A stretch of DNA of 64,000 bases from Rhizophagus clarus. Its lineage: Eukaryota > Glomeromycota > Glomeromycetes > Glomerales > Glomeraceae. The position numbers were made by a program, and so were the translations under genes. Under the pieces are notes generated by a model. It did not search any database. It was not told the DNA's origin and worked only from the letters and a program-made list of their open reading frames with translations. Location of the stretch: the NCBI GenBank assembly GCA_015698045.1, contig BLAL01000261.1:992001-1056000 (forward strand), given 5' to 3'. This document shows, one piece after another, positions 50,165 to 61,182 of the stretch. How positions within the stretch are numbered: position 1 is the first letter of the stretch; every line of letters starts with the position of its first letter.

Positions 50165-50690
50165 GATGGTCAACTGATGGTCGATTGATGGTCGATTGAT
50201 GGTCGATTGATGGTCGATTAATGGTCAAAATATGGTCAAATGGTCGAATTATGGTCAAATTATGGTCAAATTATGGTCGAATTAAGGTCAAATTAAGGTC
50301 AAATTTAAGGTCAAATTAAGGTCAAATTAAGGTCAAATTTAAGGTCAAATTAAGGTCAAATTAAGGTCAAATTAAGGTCAAATTAAGGTCAAATTAAGGT
50401 CAAATTAAGGTCGAATTATGGTCAAATTATGGTCAAAATTATGGTCGAATTAAGGTCGAATTAAGGTCAAATTAAGGTCAAATTATGGTCGAATTATGGT
50501 CAAATTAAGGAGGTCAAATTAAGGTCAAATTAAGGTCAAATTAAGGTCAATTTAAGGTCAATTTAAGGTCAATTTAAGGTCAATTTATGGTCAATTTATG
50601 GTCAAATTATGGTCAAATTATGTGGTCAAATTATGTGGTCAAATTATGGTCAATTATGGTCAATTGATGGTCGAATGACCAATTTTTGTA
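50165..50690. repeat. 11-bp minisatellite GGTCAAATTAA, about 45 units
   Basis: Near-perfect tandem GGTCAAATTAA/GGTCAAATTAT/GGTCGAATTAT, grading out of GGTCGATTGAT units at the left (50165-50215). The gradient suggests the array grew from the subterminal GATTGATGGTC motif. Confidence 0.9.
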
Positions 50691-51419
50691 GAATAATATA
50701 ATGAATAATAAAATTTATTATAGCACATAATAAAACACATAGTATCTTTATTTATATTAATAGCAGATAAGTATTTAAAATAAAAACATTTATTATAATA
50801 ATATGTTAGTATATGACTAATAAAGTTAGTAATATTTAATAAATAAATAGTAAAGCGTAAATATAAAAAGTTAGTAATAATTATAATAAAATACACAAAT
50901 ACAAAAAGTTAGTATTATGAAGAGTTTGATAAAATTTATAAAAAAAAAAAAAAGAAAAATACGTGATGATGTTAGTAAAATATGAAAAAAAAGAATAACA
51001 TTAGTAATATTAAAAAAAGGTAAAGTTAATATTATAAAATAAAATATAGTCAGTAATCATTACCATAAATTTAATGGCAAAAATACAATAATTAATATAC
51101 CTGTAAAATGTAATGAGAGTAAGAAGAAAACAGAAAAGAAAGGGTGTATGATTTTTGAAAAATAAACAGAGTCGCGTTTGGTTATTTATATGCATGTTAA
51201 GATCAGGTCACGTGCATAAGATCAGACCGAATTTTGATTGGTTAATAATAGATAAATTGAAAACCTACTATCGTTAGTTGTAATTTTTCATCTCATATAG
51301 TCATATATTATAATTTGCCTTGGACTTTCGGATACCTAATTTTTTAATAATATTAACTTATTTAAAATAAATTTAATAAAAAGTGTATTGTTTTTTTAAA
51401 ATGTTATGAGATCTAAAAA

Positions 51420-54070
51420 AATCCTCTATTAAAAATATTTCATACAAACTCTTAGGAAACCTCAAAAAAAAAATCTATTTATCAAAAATATCCTATACGA
51501 ATCTTGGGAAATCTCAAAAAAAAATTTCCTATCAGATATCCCATACGAACTCTTCCCATATGAACTTTTAGAAATCTCTCTCAAAAAAATTTTCTATCAA
51601 AAAATCCCATGCGAATCCTTTCCATATGAACCCTAAAAAATTTCACAAAAAAATTTCCTATCAGATATCCCATACGAACTCTTCCAATACGAACTCTTAG
51701 AAAATCTCTTAAAAAAAATTTTCTATCAAAGATATCCCATACGAACACCCTACTATATGAACAACTGGAAAATCTTTATTAAAATATCCCATACGAACTC
51801 TTCCCACACGGACTCTAAGAAAATCTCTTAAAAAATTTTCTATCAAAGAATCCCATACGAACCCTTTCCATATGAACTCTTAGAAAATCTCTTAAGAAAA
51901 TTTTCTATCAAAGAATCCCATACGAACCCTTCCATATGAACTCTTAGAAAATCTCTTAAGAAAAATTTTTCTATCAGATATCCCATATGAATTCTTCCAA
52001 TACGAACTCTTAGAAAATCTCTTAAAAAAAATTTTCTATCAAAGAATCCCATACGAACCCTTTCCATATGAACTCTTAGAAAATCTCTTAAGAAAAATTT
52101 TACTATCAGATATCCCATACGAACTCTTAGAAATAAAAAAAAATCTATTTATCAAAAATATCCTATACGAATCTTAGGAAATCTCAAAAAAAAATTTCCT
52201 ATCAGATATCCCATACGAACACTTCCCATATGAACTTTTAGAAATCTCTCTCAAAAAAATTTTCTATCAAAGAATCCCATGCGAATCCTTTCCATATGAA
52301 CCCTAAAAAATTTCACAAAAAAATTTTCTATCAGACATCCCATACGAACTCTTCCAATACGAACTCTTAGAAAATCACTTAAAAAAAATTTTCTATCAAA
52401 GAATCCCATACGAACCCTTCCATATGAACTCTTAGAAAATCTCTTAAGAAAAATTTTTCTATCAGATATCCCATACGAACTCTTCCCACACGAACTCTTA
52501 GAAAATCTCTTAAGAAAATTTTCTATCAAAGAATCCCATACAAACCCTTTCCATATGAACTCTTAGAAAATCTCTTAAGAAAAATTTTTCTATCAGATAT
52601 CCCATACGAACTCTTAGAAATAAAAAAAAAAATCTATTTATCAAAAATATCCTATACGAATCTTAGGAAATCTCAAAAAAAAATTTCCTATCAGATATCC
52701 CATACGAACTCTTCCCATATGAACTTTTAGAAATCTCTCTCAAAAAATTTTCTATCAAAGAATCCCATGCGAATCCTTTCCATATGAACCCTAAAAAATT
52801 TCACAAAAAATTTTCTATCAGATATCCCATACGAACTCTTCCAATACGAACTCTTAGAAAATCTCTTAAAAAAAATTTTCTATCAAAGATATCCCATACG
52901 AACCCCCTACTATATGAACACTTGGAAAATCTTTATTAAAATATCCCATACGAACTCTTCCCACACGAACTCTAAGAAAATCTCTCTCAAAAAAATTTTC
53001 TATCAAAGAATCCCATACGAACCCTTCCATATGAACTCTTAGAAAATCTCTTAAGAAAAATTTTTCTATCAGATATCCCATACAAACTCTTAGAAATAAA
53101 AAAAAAAAAAATCTATTTATCAAAAATGTCCCATGCGAATCCTTTCCATATGAACCCTAAAAAATTTCACAAAAAAATTTTCTATCAGATATCCCATACG
53201 AACTCTTCCCACACAAACTCTTAGAAAATCTCTTAAAAAAAATTTTCTATCAAAGAATCCCATACGAACGCTTTTCTTATGAACTCTTAGAAAATCTCTT
53301 AAGAAAAATTTTTCTATCAGATATCCCATACGAACTCTTTCCATATGAACTCTTAGAAAATCTCTTAAAAAACAACTTTTCTATCAAAGAATCCCATGCG
53401 AACTCTTTCCATATGAACTCTTAGAAAATCTCTCAAAAAAAATTTTCTACCAGATATCCCATACGAACTCTTCCCACACTAGAAAATCTTAAAAAAAATT
53501 TTCTATCAAAGACATCCCATATGAACCTTTTTCCATATGAACACTTGGAAAATCTTTATCAAAATATCCCATACGAACTGTTCCTTTACGAATTCTTAGA
53601 AAATCTATAAAAATAATTTTCTAACAAAGAATCCATACGAACCCTTCCCATACGAACTCTTAGAAAATCTCTCAAAAAAAATATTTCCTATCAGATATCC
53701 TACACGAACCCTTCCCATACGAACTCAGAAAATTTCGCAAAAAAATTTTCTATCAGATATCCCATACAAACTCTTCCCATACGAACTCTTAGAGAATCTC
53801 TTAAAAAAAATTTTCTATCAAAGATATCCAACAAACCTTTCCCATATGAACTCTTAGAAAATCTCTTAAAAAAAATTTTTCTATCAGATATCCCCATATG
53901 AACTCTTTCCATACGAACTCTTAGAAAATAAAAAAAATTTTTTATCAGATATCCCATATAAACTCTTTCCATACAAACTTTTAGAAATCTCAAAAAATAA
54001 AAATATCTCTATTTATCAAAAATATCCTATATGAATCTTAGAAAATCTATCAAAAAAAAATTTCTATCAG
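51420..54070. repeat. 65-bp satellite with higher-order structure
   Basis: About 40 monomers of roughly 60-66 bp with TCCCATACGAACTCTT, CCATATGAACTCTTAGAAAA and AATTTTCTATCA blocks. Two alternating monomer types end in CAGATATCCC or CAAAGAATCCC. A longer block marked by AATCTATTTATCAAAAATAT recurs at about 51475, 52143, 52634, 53110 and 54009, so parts amplified as units of about 480-490 bp. The minus-strand open frames across it are repeat artefacts. Confidence 0.9.
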
Positions 54071-55679
54071 AGTTTAGAGTTTTAAAATGGTTTATAAATT
54101 AAATATTTTAAAACGACATTATTGAAAAAATCTAAAAAATCCGCTAATATATAATAAGCCAATTAGCAACCAATCGGTCATCAATCTGATATGGTCGATT
54201 GGTAACCTATTGATAACTGGTAAATTCAACCGTACACCAATCAGTCATCAATCAGTCATATGACCAGTTGATAACCGATTTGGAATTTATACCTGATTGA
54301 TGACCTATTGAAAGAATCAGTCATCAATAGGTATCCAATCGGTTACCAATCAGTCACATGACCGATTGATGACCGATTTGACTCCATTCGACCTGTGCCA
54401 GTTCTAATGGACGTTATAATGGGAATGATGTGAGCATATGTGACAAGGCATTATTAGATTAGATTTGATTTTTATAATTTGATTTTGGGATGAGTAAAAA
54501 TTTGGGTAGAAAGAAAGTCATAAAATGTCACTTTAAATAAAATTTGAACAATACCTCTTTGATTTGATTTTATTTCTCGTTTCAATTAAAATTTAATTTA
54601 TTACACTCTCATCATTAAACATATTAATTAAATCTCGTGCGGATATGGATTATCTAAATATAAATATTATGATTAATAAAAAAAAATCTTATTTTGATTT
54701 CATATCAATATATCATATTTAAAAATAAAAACAATTATATTCTGATTAAATATTTTGCGTACATTTCTTAAAAAAATCATAAAAAAAATCTTGTACATCA
54801 TACATACATGCAATTACTAAATATTATCCTCTTATGATAAATAAAAAATTACGCAATACAAATTCAACACAAATCCAACACAAATTTAACAAATTTAACA
54901 AAATTTGGCCAAAATTAATAATTTTTTACCAGAATTATCAACACAAATTGAACACAAATTAAACACAAGTTTCAGTCACGATTTATTTATGTCACGCCCA
55001 CGTTGTTGATGATTAAATAAATAAATCTGCATGATATAATTGTGCATGATTGCATATACAGTATCGTATTTTCTGGCCAATCAAAATTAGGCTGATCCTT
55101 GCATGTGATTTAATCTGCACGTGTTTTTTGTCCTATTTATTTTTTGTCTCTTTATTTCTTTACAATATTTTTCTCTTCTTTTTATTATTTCTTTATCCTT
55201 TTATTCAATATTTTTTAATTATATACAGAATATTTACATATATTTCATAATTTATTGCTTTGCAGGTATAGAAATATTTGTTTATTAATACTAATTGTTT
55301 TAATACTAACGCGTTTTTTACCCTAATTGTTACTTTATATCATAATACTAATAATACTATCTACGTTTCCTTTTTTTCTTTTACCTGTACTTTAATACTA
55401 ATGATAATATCCATGTTTCTACTGTTTCTTTAAATCTTTTTACTCTAATATTAACAACACTAACAATACTAACAATATTTCTTTTATCTTTATATCTAAT
55501 ACCAACGTTACTATAGCTGTTTCTCTTTTTTTTACATCTAATTGTATCGTTACTCTTTCTTTTTTTACTTTTATATATTCTGTATATAGTAATAAATACT
55601 TGTAATTTTTTATAATTTAATTCATATTATATCTAATAAAATATACATTATATAAACTTATAGTACAAAAATGAATTTT

Positions 55680-55997
55680 GAAACATTACAAAATATTTAT
55701 GTAAAATTACGAATTGTCAAAATATTTTAAAAAGTTACAAAATATTACGCTTACGCAAACTTGCGGCAGGTCTGGAGACTTATGAAATATTATATAAAAT
55801 TACGAAATATTGCGAATGCATAAAATTACGAAATATTACAAACCGTAAAATCACAAAACTTTGCATATCATAATATTTCAAAATATTTTAAAAAGTTACG
55901 AAATATTACTCTTCCGCAAACTTGCAGCGGGTCTGAAAACTTACGAAATATTACAATGCGTAATCTTGCGCAACTTTTTGCACTATAAAATTTCCTG
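55680..55997. repeat. Right-arm satellite of TIR copy 2
   Basis: Degenerate ACGAAATATTAC / CGCTTACGCAAACTTGC units ending in the terminal inverted repeat. Confidence 0.7.
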
Positions 55998-55999
55998 AT

Positions 56000-56481
56000 G
56001 TAACCTTTAAACTGTCTGGTTGTAATGTTCTGTAATTTTTTAGCCTGACCAAAATCTCTGCCAAACAATGCTTATAATGTTTATCGCTTTCCAGAATTTC
56101 GTGGGTTTGAAGCTCAAACAGCGGGATGTTTTTTATACCATTACCATCCACTCCATATTTCGCCAATATGTCACTCAAGTCCTTCTTAGTCTTATACGAG
56201 GAGAAGACCCTCAACTTCTTGTCCTTACACTCCTTGGTGAAGTCTGCAAGATCTGACGCAGGCCCCAAACCTAAACCAATACTTCAAAGCTTTTCTTTGG
56301 TTAACTTCAGGAGGACATGGCCAATAACCACTTCCCTTTCTAAAATTTTGAAAACCTTTCCACTAAGTTCCAAGTCCTCCTCCTTACGCAAGAAGTCAAT
56401 AAGTTCATACTTTCAAGCCACCTCAGTTGACGTGGGGGCAATTTTTTTCTTCCATTGCTTGGTATTATCTGTGATGCACAT
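56000..56481 (-). pseudogene. Decayed SAM-domain protein gene, cut off by TIR copy 2
   Basis: Minus strand from ATG 56481. It shows the SAM-like block ELIDFLRKEEDLELSGK, KLTKEKL and LGLGPASDLADFTKECKDKK, then VFSSYKTKKDLSDILAKYG, then HEILESDKHYKHCLAEILVR and LKNYRTLQPDSLKV, where it meets the transposon end at 55999. It is a paralogue of the gene at 57845-59051. Two in-frame TGA codons (before KYELID and after TKEKL) make it non-functional, and the C-terminal half is missing. The region matching the exon 1/exon 2 junction of the paralogue is continuous here, with no intron. A second oddity is that the missing half does not resume at the other side of the transposon (48335), so truncation and insertion may be separate events. 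Confidence 0.8.
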
Positions 56482-56607
56482 GGTGGCGTGTGGGTCAAGA
56501 AACTACACTTGTCAATCACTAACCAATCACATTGAGGGGAGAGTGGTTTTTATAAATACGTTAATGTTAACAGTCATGCAAATTACAAACTCAGAAAGCT
56601 TTTTGAT

Positions 56608-57427
56608 ATGACGCAGAAACAGACTCAGGGTATGGCAAAAGAAAAAGTTTATCAAGTTAGTAACTACAAAAAATTATAAACCCAAAGTTAACATAAAACT
56701 TCCTGAACACAATATAATGGTAAAGTTAGTTAAAACATTTCATACAGTAGCTTCATATTGAAGACTTATCATATCACACTTTATATTTTGTAGGCACAAC
56801 CAAACTTCGTGAACTTAACTCAGGCTCTCGGGACAGTTGCACAAGAACTATCTAATTTGCAGAACATTCCAGCCGTGAATGTAGCGAATCAACTCCAGAC
56901 GATTCAAACCACGTTAGCTAATCTTCAGACAACTGTCACGGCTCTTCAAACTAGTGTAACAAATCTTCAGGCGGGTGTAACAACTCTCCAAACCGGTCAA
57001 GCAACTTTTCAAGCTACTCTTCAACAAAACCTTACGACATTGTATGTCTTTTTTAAATTATGCTATATTACTTCTATAAAACAACCAAGTAAACAAACGC
57101 GACTTCATTATTTTAGGGACATGAGGAATTACGCTAGAACGTTAAACTCGCGCATTTTTAGTGATATGGATGCCATTGTTTTACTTCCAGACTTACAAAA
57201 CCAATATCCGGCCAATTTTCCCGCTAACGTACAACAAATTCGTGCGCTAAACGGTTTGTACGATATAAAAATACAATCTCGATTGTTTTCCATTCCTTTA
57301 ATAATTTTTTCAATATAAAGTACAAGCAATGGATACGCTCTTAAATTTTTACGGGTTGGCTACGAACGGGACTCTCAATAATAAACGCAAGAGATTGTCT
57401 GAATATTTAGGAATAAAATTGCTATAA
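56608..57427 (+). CDS. Small coiled-coil protein with LQT repeats, four exons
   Basis: Exons 56608-56655, 56794-57041, 57117-57253 and 57321-57427 give 179 residues, all GT-AG, frame-consistent. After a short polar start (MTQKQTQGMAKEKVYQ) come leucine heptads with repeated LQTTVTALQTSVTNLQAG words (about residues 35-95), a parallel coiled-coil signature. A conserved-looking C-terminal module follows, with RNYARTLNSRIFSD, DAIVLLPDLQNQYP and LLNFYGLATNGTL. The repeat resembles phage-fibre or mucin-like low-complexity helices only in form. I recognise no catalytic domain. It is head-to-head with the decayed SAM gene and convergent with the second SAM gene. Function unknown; likely a lineage-restricted oligomerising protein. 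Confidence 0.75.
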
Positions 57428-57844
57428 AGTTAAGAGTTATTCACATTACGATATAGTATAAATGGCTATTTTCATTCTCTAGTTCTTTTTTGAGATTATC
57501 TGTTACAAGAAAAATTTCTGACAAGATGAATCACGATTAGTGTTGCTTGCTTAGTTATCTGTTTCCCTCCAAAAAAAATTTTCTCCTATAATAATTAGTA
57601 ATACAAATTATGCAATTTACAATGTTGTTCTACATTCGTGTAATCTATCAATAAAATTGAGCTAAAGTCTTCATGAAAAAATAATCCATATGCCTCGATC
57701 AATCTTCACGTGCGCGTGAACAATTGTTCACACGGATCACTTTTGCCAAGAAAAATTTTTTATTAATACATGCGAAAATAAATACAAAGTTCGGGACCTA
57801 GCCCACGATACATGATGTCTATACTAATATACATGATACCACCC

Positions 57845-59051
57845 CTATTTTTTCTTGATATTTTCTACTACACGACGCTTCTTAGACGCGGGTTCATCAC
57901 TAACAGACACCCTATCCTTTAATAAACCTACTATAACCTCCAAAATCCTCTTTACATTCTTACGCAAATCGGTTGGATCCTTGAGGGCTTCTTCCGTCAA
58001 CGAAATTCGGTACTCGGTTCTACTGGTACAATAGATGGCCTCGGTGCTATACAGGATGAAGTACCAGTCCGTGGCTGTTGAGACAATGCCATAGACATAC
58101 TCATAATCAGTCTCGAATGCCTCGTCAGCCTTACGTTTTTTCTTGAGCATGTCTAGGTTCATCTATATCGGGAAAAGTGGCAGGAGGTGAGTTAGTGTGA
58201 ACGAACTAGGAGCGTTAAGTCGAAGTAAATCAAACACCACTTACTTCACACGAACTACGACATTGCATCAGGTTCTGAGCCACTCCTTTCCCCGGCTGGT
58301 TTTGTTTACCCTCAGTGATGCAGATTATTTCCTCGAGCAATTCATCCAGCTTTTTCTTGATTGCATAGTCAACACGGCCAGAACTTTCTGTACCAATTAT
58401 TGTCAACTGGGGGGAGATAATCAAACCACCGAGGAGGCTGACGGCTGTATGTAAGATAGTGGAAATATATTCACAGCGCATAGCCTCGTTATTATCTACA
58501 ACTGGCCCCATATTTTTTATCCTGCGGAGAATATCGTCAATACAAAGAAAGCTTAAACTCCGCTGAATTTTCGTCTACGGTGTGGGTGGCTATAAACATA
58601 AACGTTAGAGTAGAGCACTTTGACATGACGAAAAAAAGTTGACATTATAACATGACATACCTGGTTCGAACTGGGGGATGCTCGTTATACTATTGCTTCG
58701 TATACCGTATTTTTCTAACACTTCCTCCAGGCTACGGTACGAGGAGAAGGCCCTCAACTTCTTCTCTTTACATTCTTTAGCGAACTTTGCAAGGGTCACA
58801 GCAGGTCCTATTTTTAACCCACAATCTCGGAACTTCTGCTCGGTCATATCAAGGAAGGCACGGCCAGTAACATTTTCATTGCGAATAATTTCCAAGTCAT
58901 CGTCGTCAAGCCCCAAGTCCTCCTCCTTACGCAAAAATTCGATAAGTTCAGCCGACTTATATTTCTTAATTTCGTCCGCAAGCGTGACTGAGTCATTTCC
59001 AGTGGCAGTGGCAGTAGTAGAGGTGGAGGCAGGAGTGTTAGTTTCAGACAT
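57845..59051 (-). pseudogene. SAM-domain protein gene with a 4-bp duplication in exon 2
   Basis: Exons 59051-58661, 58589-58245 and 58162-57845 with good GT-AG junctions. Exon 1 has a Thr/Ser-rich start, then a SAM-type helical domain (ELIEFLRKEEDLGLDDDDLE, FLDMTEQKFRDCGLKIGPAV), then KLRAFSSYRSLEEVLEKYG. Exon 2 starts ATHTVDENSAEFKL, then the frame shifts at a CTTTCTTT doublet (about 58545), and coding continues one frame over as CIDDILRRIKNMGPVVDNNE. Exon 3 has DYEYVYGIVSTATDWYFILY and ends in a basic KKRRVVENIKKK nuclear-type signal. Total exon length is one base over a multiple of three, as expected from 4 extra bases. Without the duplication it would be a normal member of this Rhizophagus family, so it is a recent pseudogene, an assembly error, or an allele. 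Confidence 0.75.
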
Positions 59052-59452
59052 AGTGTTACGTTTTTATAGTGGAAATAGGCTCGGACAAAAAAATAGTGTT
59101 ACGTTCCGGAGTGAGATAAAAATTTATTTCTGCGTTAATATAGGTTTTTAATGTCGCATAGGCATTACATCATTGCACGTGACCCATTTCTTATGGTGCC
59201 GGAAGGGGACCCCGGGTAATTATAATAGAGGTCACATCCGCAGTACTAATTAAAAATCCAATGGAATATACATAAATTTTGCCATATAAATATACATTTT
59301 TATCATATGACCTTCTATTGTACTATAAATATCCACTTTTATCATATGACCTCATAGTAAATTTTAACGAAAAAAAAAGATTTTGTATTAAAAATATGGA
59401 TTAACCGGATTATATTATTTTTAAACTGAAACTAGCCAGAATTTCTCTATTA
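59052..59452. other. Upstream region of the SAM gene
   Basis: 400 bp holding the promoter of the minus-strand SAM gene and a duplicated ATATAAATAT(A/C)CA(C)TTTTATCATATGACCT segment (about 59283-59312 and 59322-59352). Nothing else recognised. Confidence 0.45.
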
Positions 59453-61182
59453 GGCCACACAAATTCGATTTTTTGGTTCTCGTCACCCGGCCGGGTCACT
59501 TTGTCAAATTTCAGTAAAAAAAAGTTTATATATAAAAAGTTTATCACGTGACTATGAAGTGAATTTTGATTGGTTCATTAAAGCTTTATTATATCTGTAT
59601 AATTCGTTTACAACTAACTAATTTCATCATTTCTTTGTTTACTAGATTTTACAAATTTCATTTCATTTCTTTTTCTTTTTTTATTTTTAACCAATGTGTT
59701 GCAGTCTTCACAATATGAAAAATATTCACCATAATTTGTATGTTCTTCACATTCTACACCACAATTAAAACAAAGTGCCTCTTTAAATAATCCACTTGAA
59801 TAATATGAAATTTCAATCAAACTATTGCATGTTAGAGTATAACAATAGAGAATAATTTTTTCATAGAATCATTTATGTCATTAGAATCTTGTATTTTGTG
59901 CTAGCTAAGCTATAAAAAGTATCACCACATGTATATTAAATTTTATCTAAAAATTGTGCAAGTTCTTCCTTATTTTGTGAAGATAATTTTGATTTTAAAT
60001 AAAGTACACGCCATTTGTCACATTCTTCACATTGAATTAGAGTTCCAACATTTTTACAGTTCTATGCACTAGATTTAAAGCCCATATCATTATTTGACTT
60101 CTTTGTCTCACTTAAAGAAGGTCTATATTCTTCTGTCCACTTTATCAACTACAGGAAATAGTGAATTTTTTAGTTCTTTACTTCGAATTTGCTGATAGTC
60201 CAAATATTCTGAATATTTAGCCAGGATTTCACCAAATTTAGTTAGTGATTCTCTTAGCCAGTTAAATCTACTTTGTAACATCCAACTTAATTCAACATAA
60301 TTAAGTATTTTTTTGCTATGCTGAGTTAATTCTTCGGAATTAAACTTTGGTTATAATTCTCTGGAAATGATCTCCCAAAAAATTCATCAAAAATAATAGG
60401 AATCTTAAACTTTTGATCTAAAGTTTTTACAAAATAGAACAACTATCAACATACTATAGTGCACTTGCCAAATCAGTTACAAATTGTTTTCCAATATGTC
60501 GTGCAACATCCTTCCCTTTCCATCCACCTCCATGATTTTTAATCTAATTAGATAAATCTATTCACAACTTTTCCAGTGCATTTTTTGGGAGATCATTAAA
60601 TCCTGGAACACATATATCATTCGAACTAGCCCTTATAATATTAAAAGCATTAATAATATTAACAGCAGGAATTCTATGAGATTTTATTATTTCTTGTGAA
60701 ATAAGATAAAAATGTCATAAATTCCATATTGACATGCAGCTTCCCAGGCAATGCATTCTGCTGAAATCTTCTTTTTGACTAACATTTTTGATGGACTAAA
60801 TTTCACTTCAAAATTTGAATTACACCATTCGGATGACAAATATAAAATTGATTTATCTCCGAAAAAACTTTTATTTTAGTTTCCCTGCTAATAGGTAGAC
60901 CTTTCCAGTCCTTCAAAATTTCAGACTTGTAACTTATTTTTACATGTATAATAGGCATTTGGCAGAGTAAAATCAAAAAAAAAAATTCTCAATTATTTTA
61001 AACGTGATTATCATATGTGATTATTGTATAAGTTACTCCTTAAGAGTTGACCAATCAGAAGCCATAAAATTTATATATAAACTTTTTTTATTAATAAAAA
61101 AAAATTATTAATAAACTCTGGATTTCCAGGTCAATTTTAAATTTCGATGTTACGTGAACTGAAAAATTAAATTTGTGTGGCC
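59453..61182 (-). mobile_element. 1.73-kb DNA transposon with TTA target duplication (PIF/Harbinger-like ends)
   Basis: Ends GGCCACACAAATTCGATTTT and the complement of GGCCACACAAATTTAATTTT, flanked by TTA on both sides (59450-59452 and 61183-61185). A GG start and TTA duplication are the pattern of PIF/Harbinger, though the coding remnant inside does not look like a Harbinger transposase to me. It carries one decayed minus-strand gene. Confidence 0.8.
59614..60960 (-). pseudogene. Decayed transposon protein with C-terminal cysteine clusters
   Basis: Minus-strand remnant filling the TIR element. In order it reads LKDWKGLPISRETKIKVFSE, ECIAWEAACQYGIYD, GWKGKDVARHIGKQFVTDLA, SWMLQSRFNWL, IQCEECDKWRVLYLKSKLS, and the terminal block SYYSSGLFKEALCFNCGVEC with CEDC. 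The CEEC, CFNC and CEDC pairs suggest a zinc-binding tail. More than five stops or frame changes break it; the last block (59820-59614) is open. I recall similar Cys-tailed repeated proteins in Rhizophagus. It could be the element's own transposase or accessory protein. Confidence 0.5.

Larger units (their letters stand above)
50018..54397. mobile_element. Non-autonomous CACTA-type (CMC/EnSpm-like) element built of satellites
   Basis: Ends CACAGGTCGAATGGTGGCAA and the complement of CACAGGTCGAATGGAGTCAA. The target duplication is CCA (50015-50017 and 54398-54400). TIR copy 1 at about 14067 preserves the empty site with a single CCA. A CACAG terminus and 3-bp duplication fit CMC/EnSpm. Subterminal zones contain CCGATTGAT/ATCAATCGG repeats on both sides. 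The interior has an 11-bp minisatellite (50165-50690), about 700 bp of AT-rich unique sequence, and a 2.6-kb satellite (51420-54070). No transposase. Confidence 0.88.
48338..55997. mobile_element. TIR element copy 2 (core about 3.25 kb, with 4.38-kb nested CACTA-type element)
   Basis: Same ends as the element at 10499-15939 (CAGGAAATTTTATA...; right end complement CAGGAAATTTTATAGTGC), same order of satellites and unique segments, same orientation. It carries a 4,380-bp insertion that copy 1 lacks, and lacks the LINE-derived insertions of copy 1. The right end abuts a decayed SAM-domain gene. The unique segments differ from copy 1 mainly by transitions. Confidence 0.87.

Noticed and set aside
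51843-53993. Five minus-strand open frames with repeated FLRDFLRVRMERVRMG-like peptides
   Set aside because: They are translations of the 65-bp satellite. The frame stays open because the monomer length is near a multiple of three and lacks stops in that frame. They start and stop with repeat variants.
10499-55997. The two direct copies as LTRs of one giant element
   Set aside because: Each copy has its own terminal inverted repeats and independent nested insertions, and host genes lie between them.
58678-59151. A 157-codon plus-strand frame
   Set aside because: Antisense shadow of exon 1 of the SAM-domain gene.
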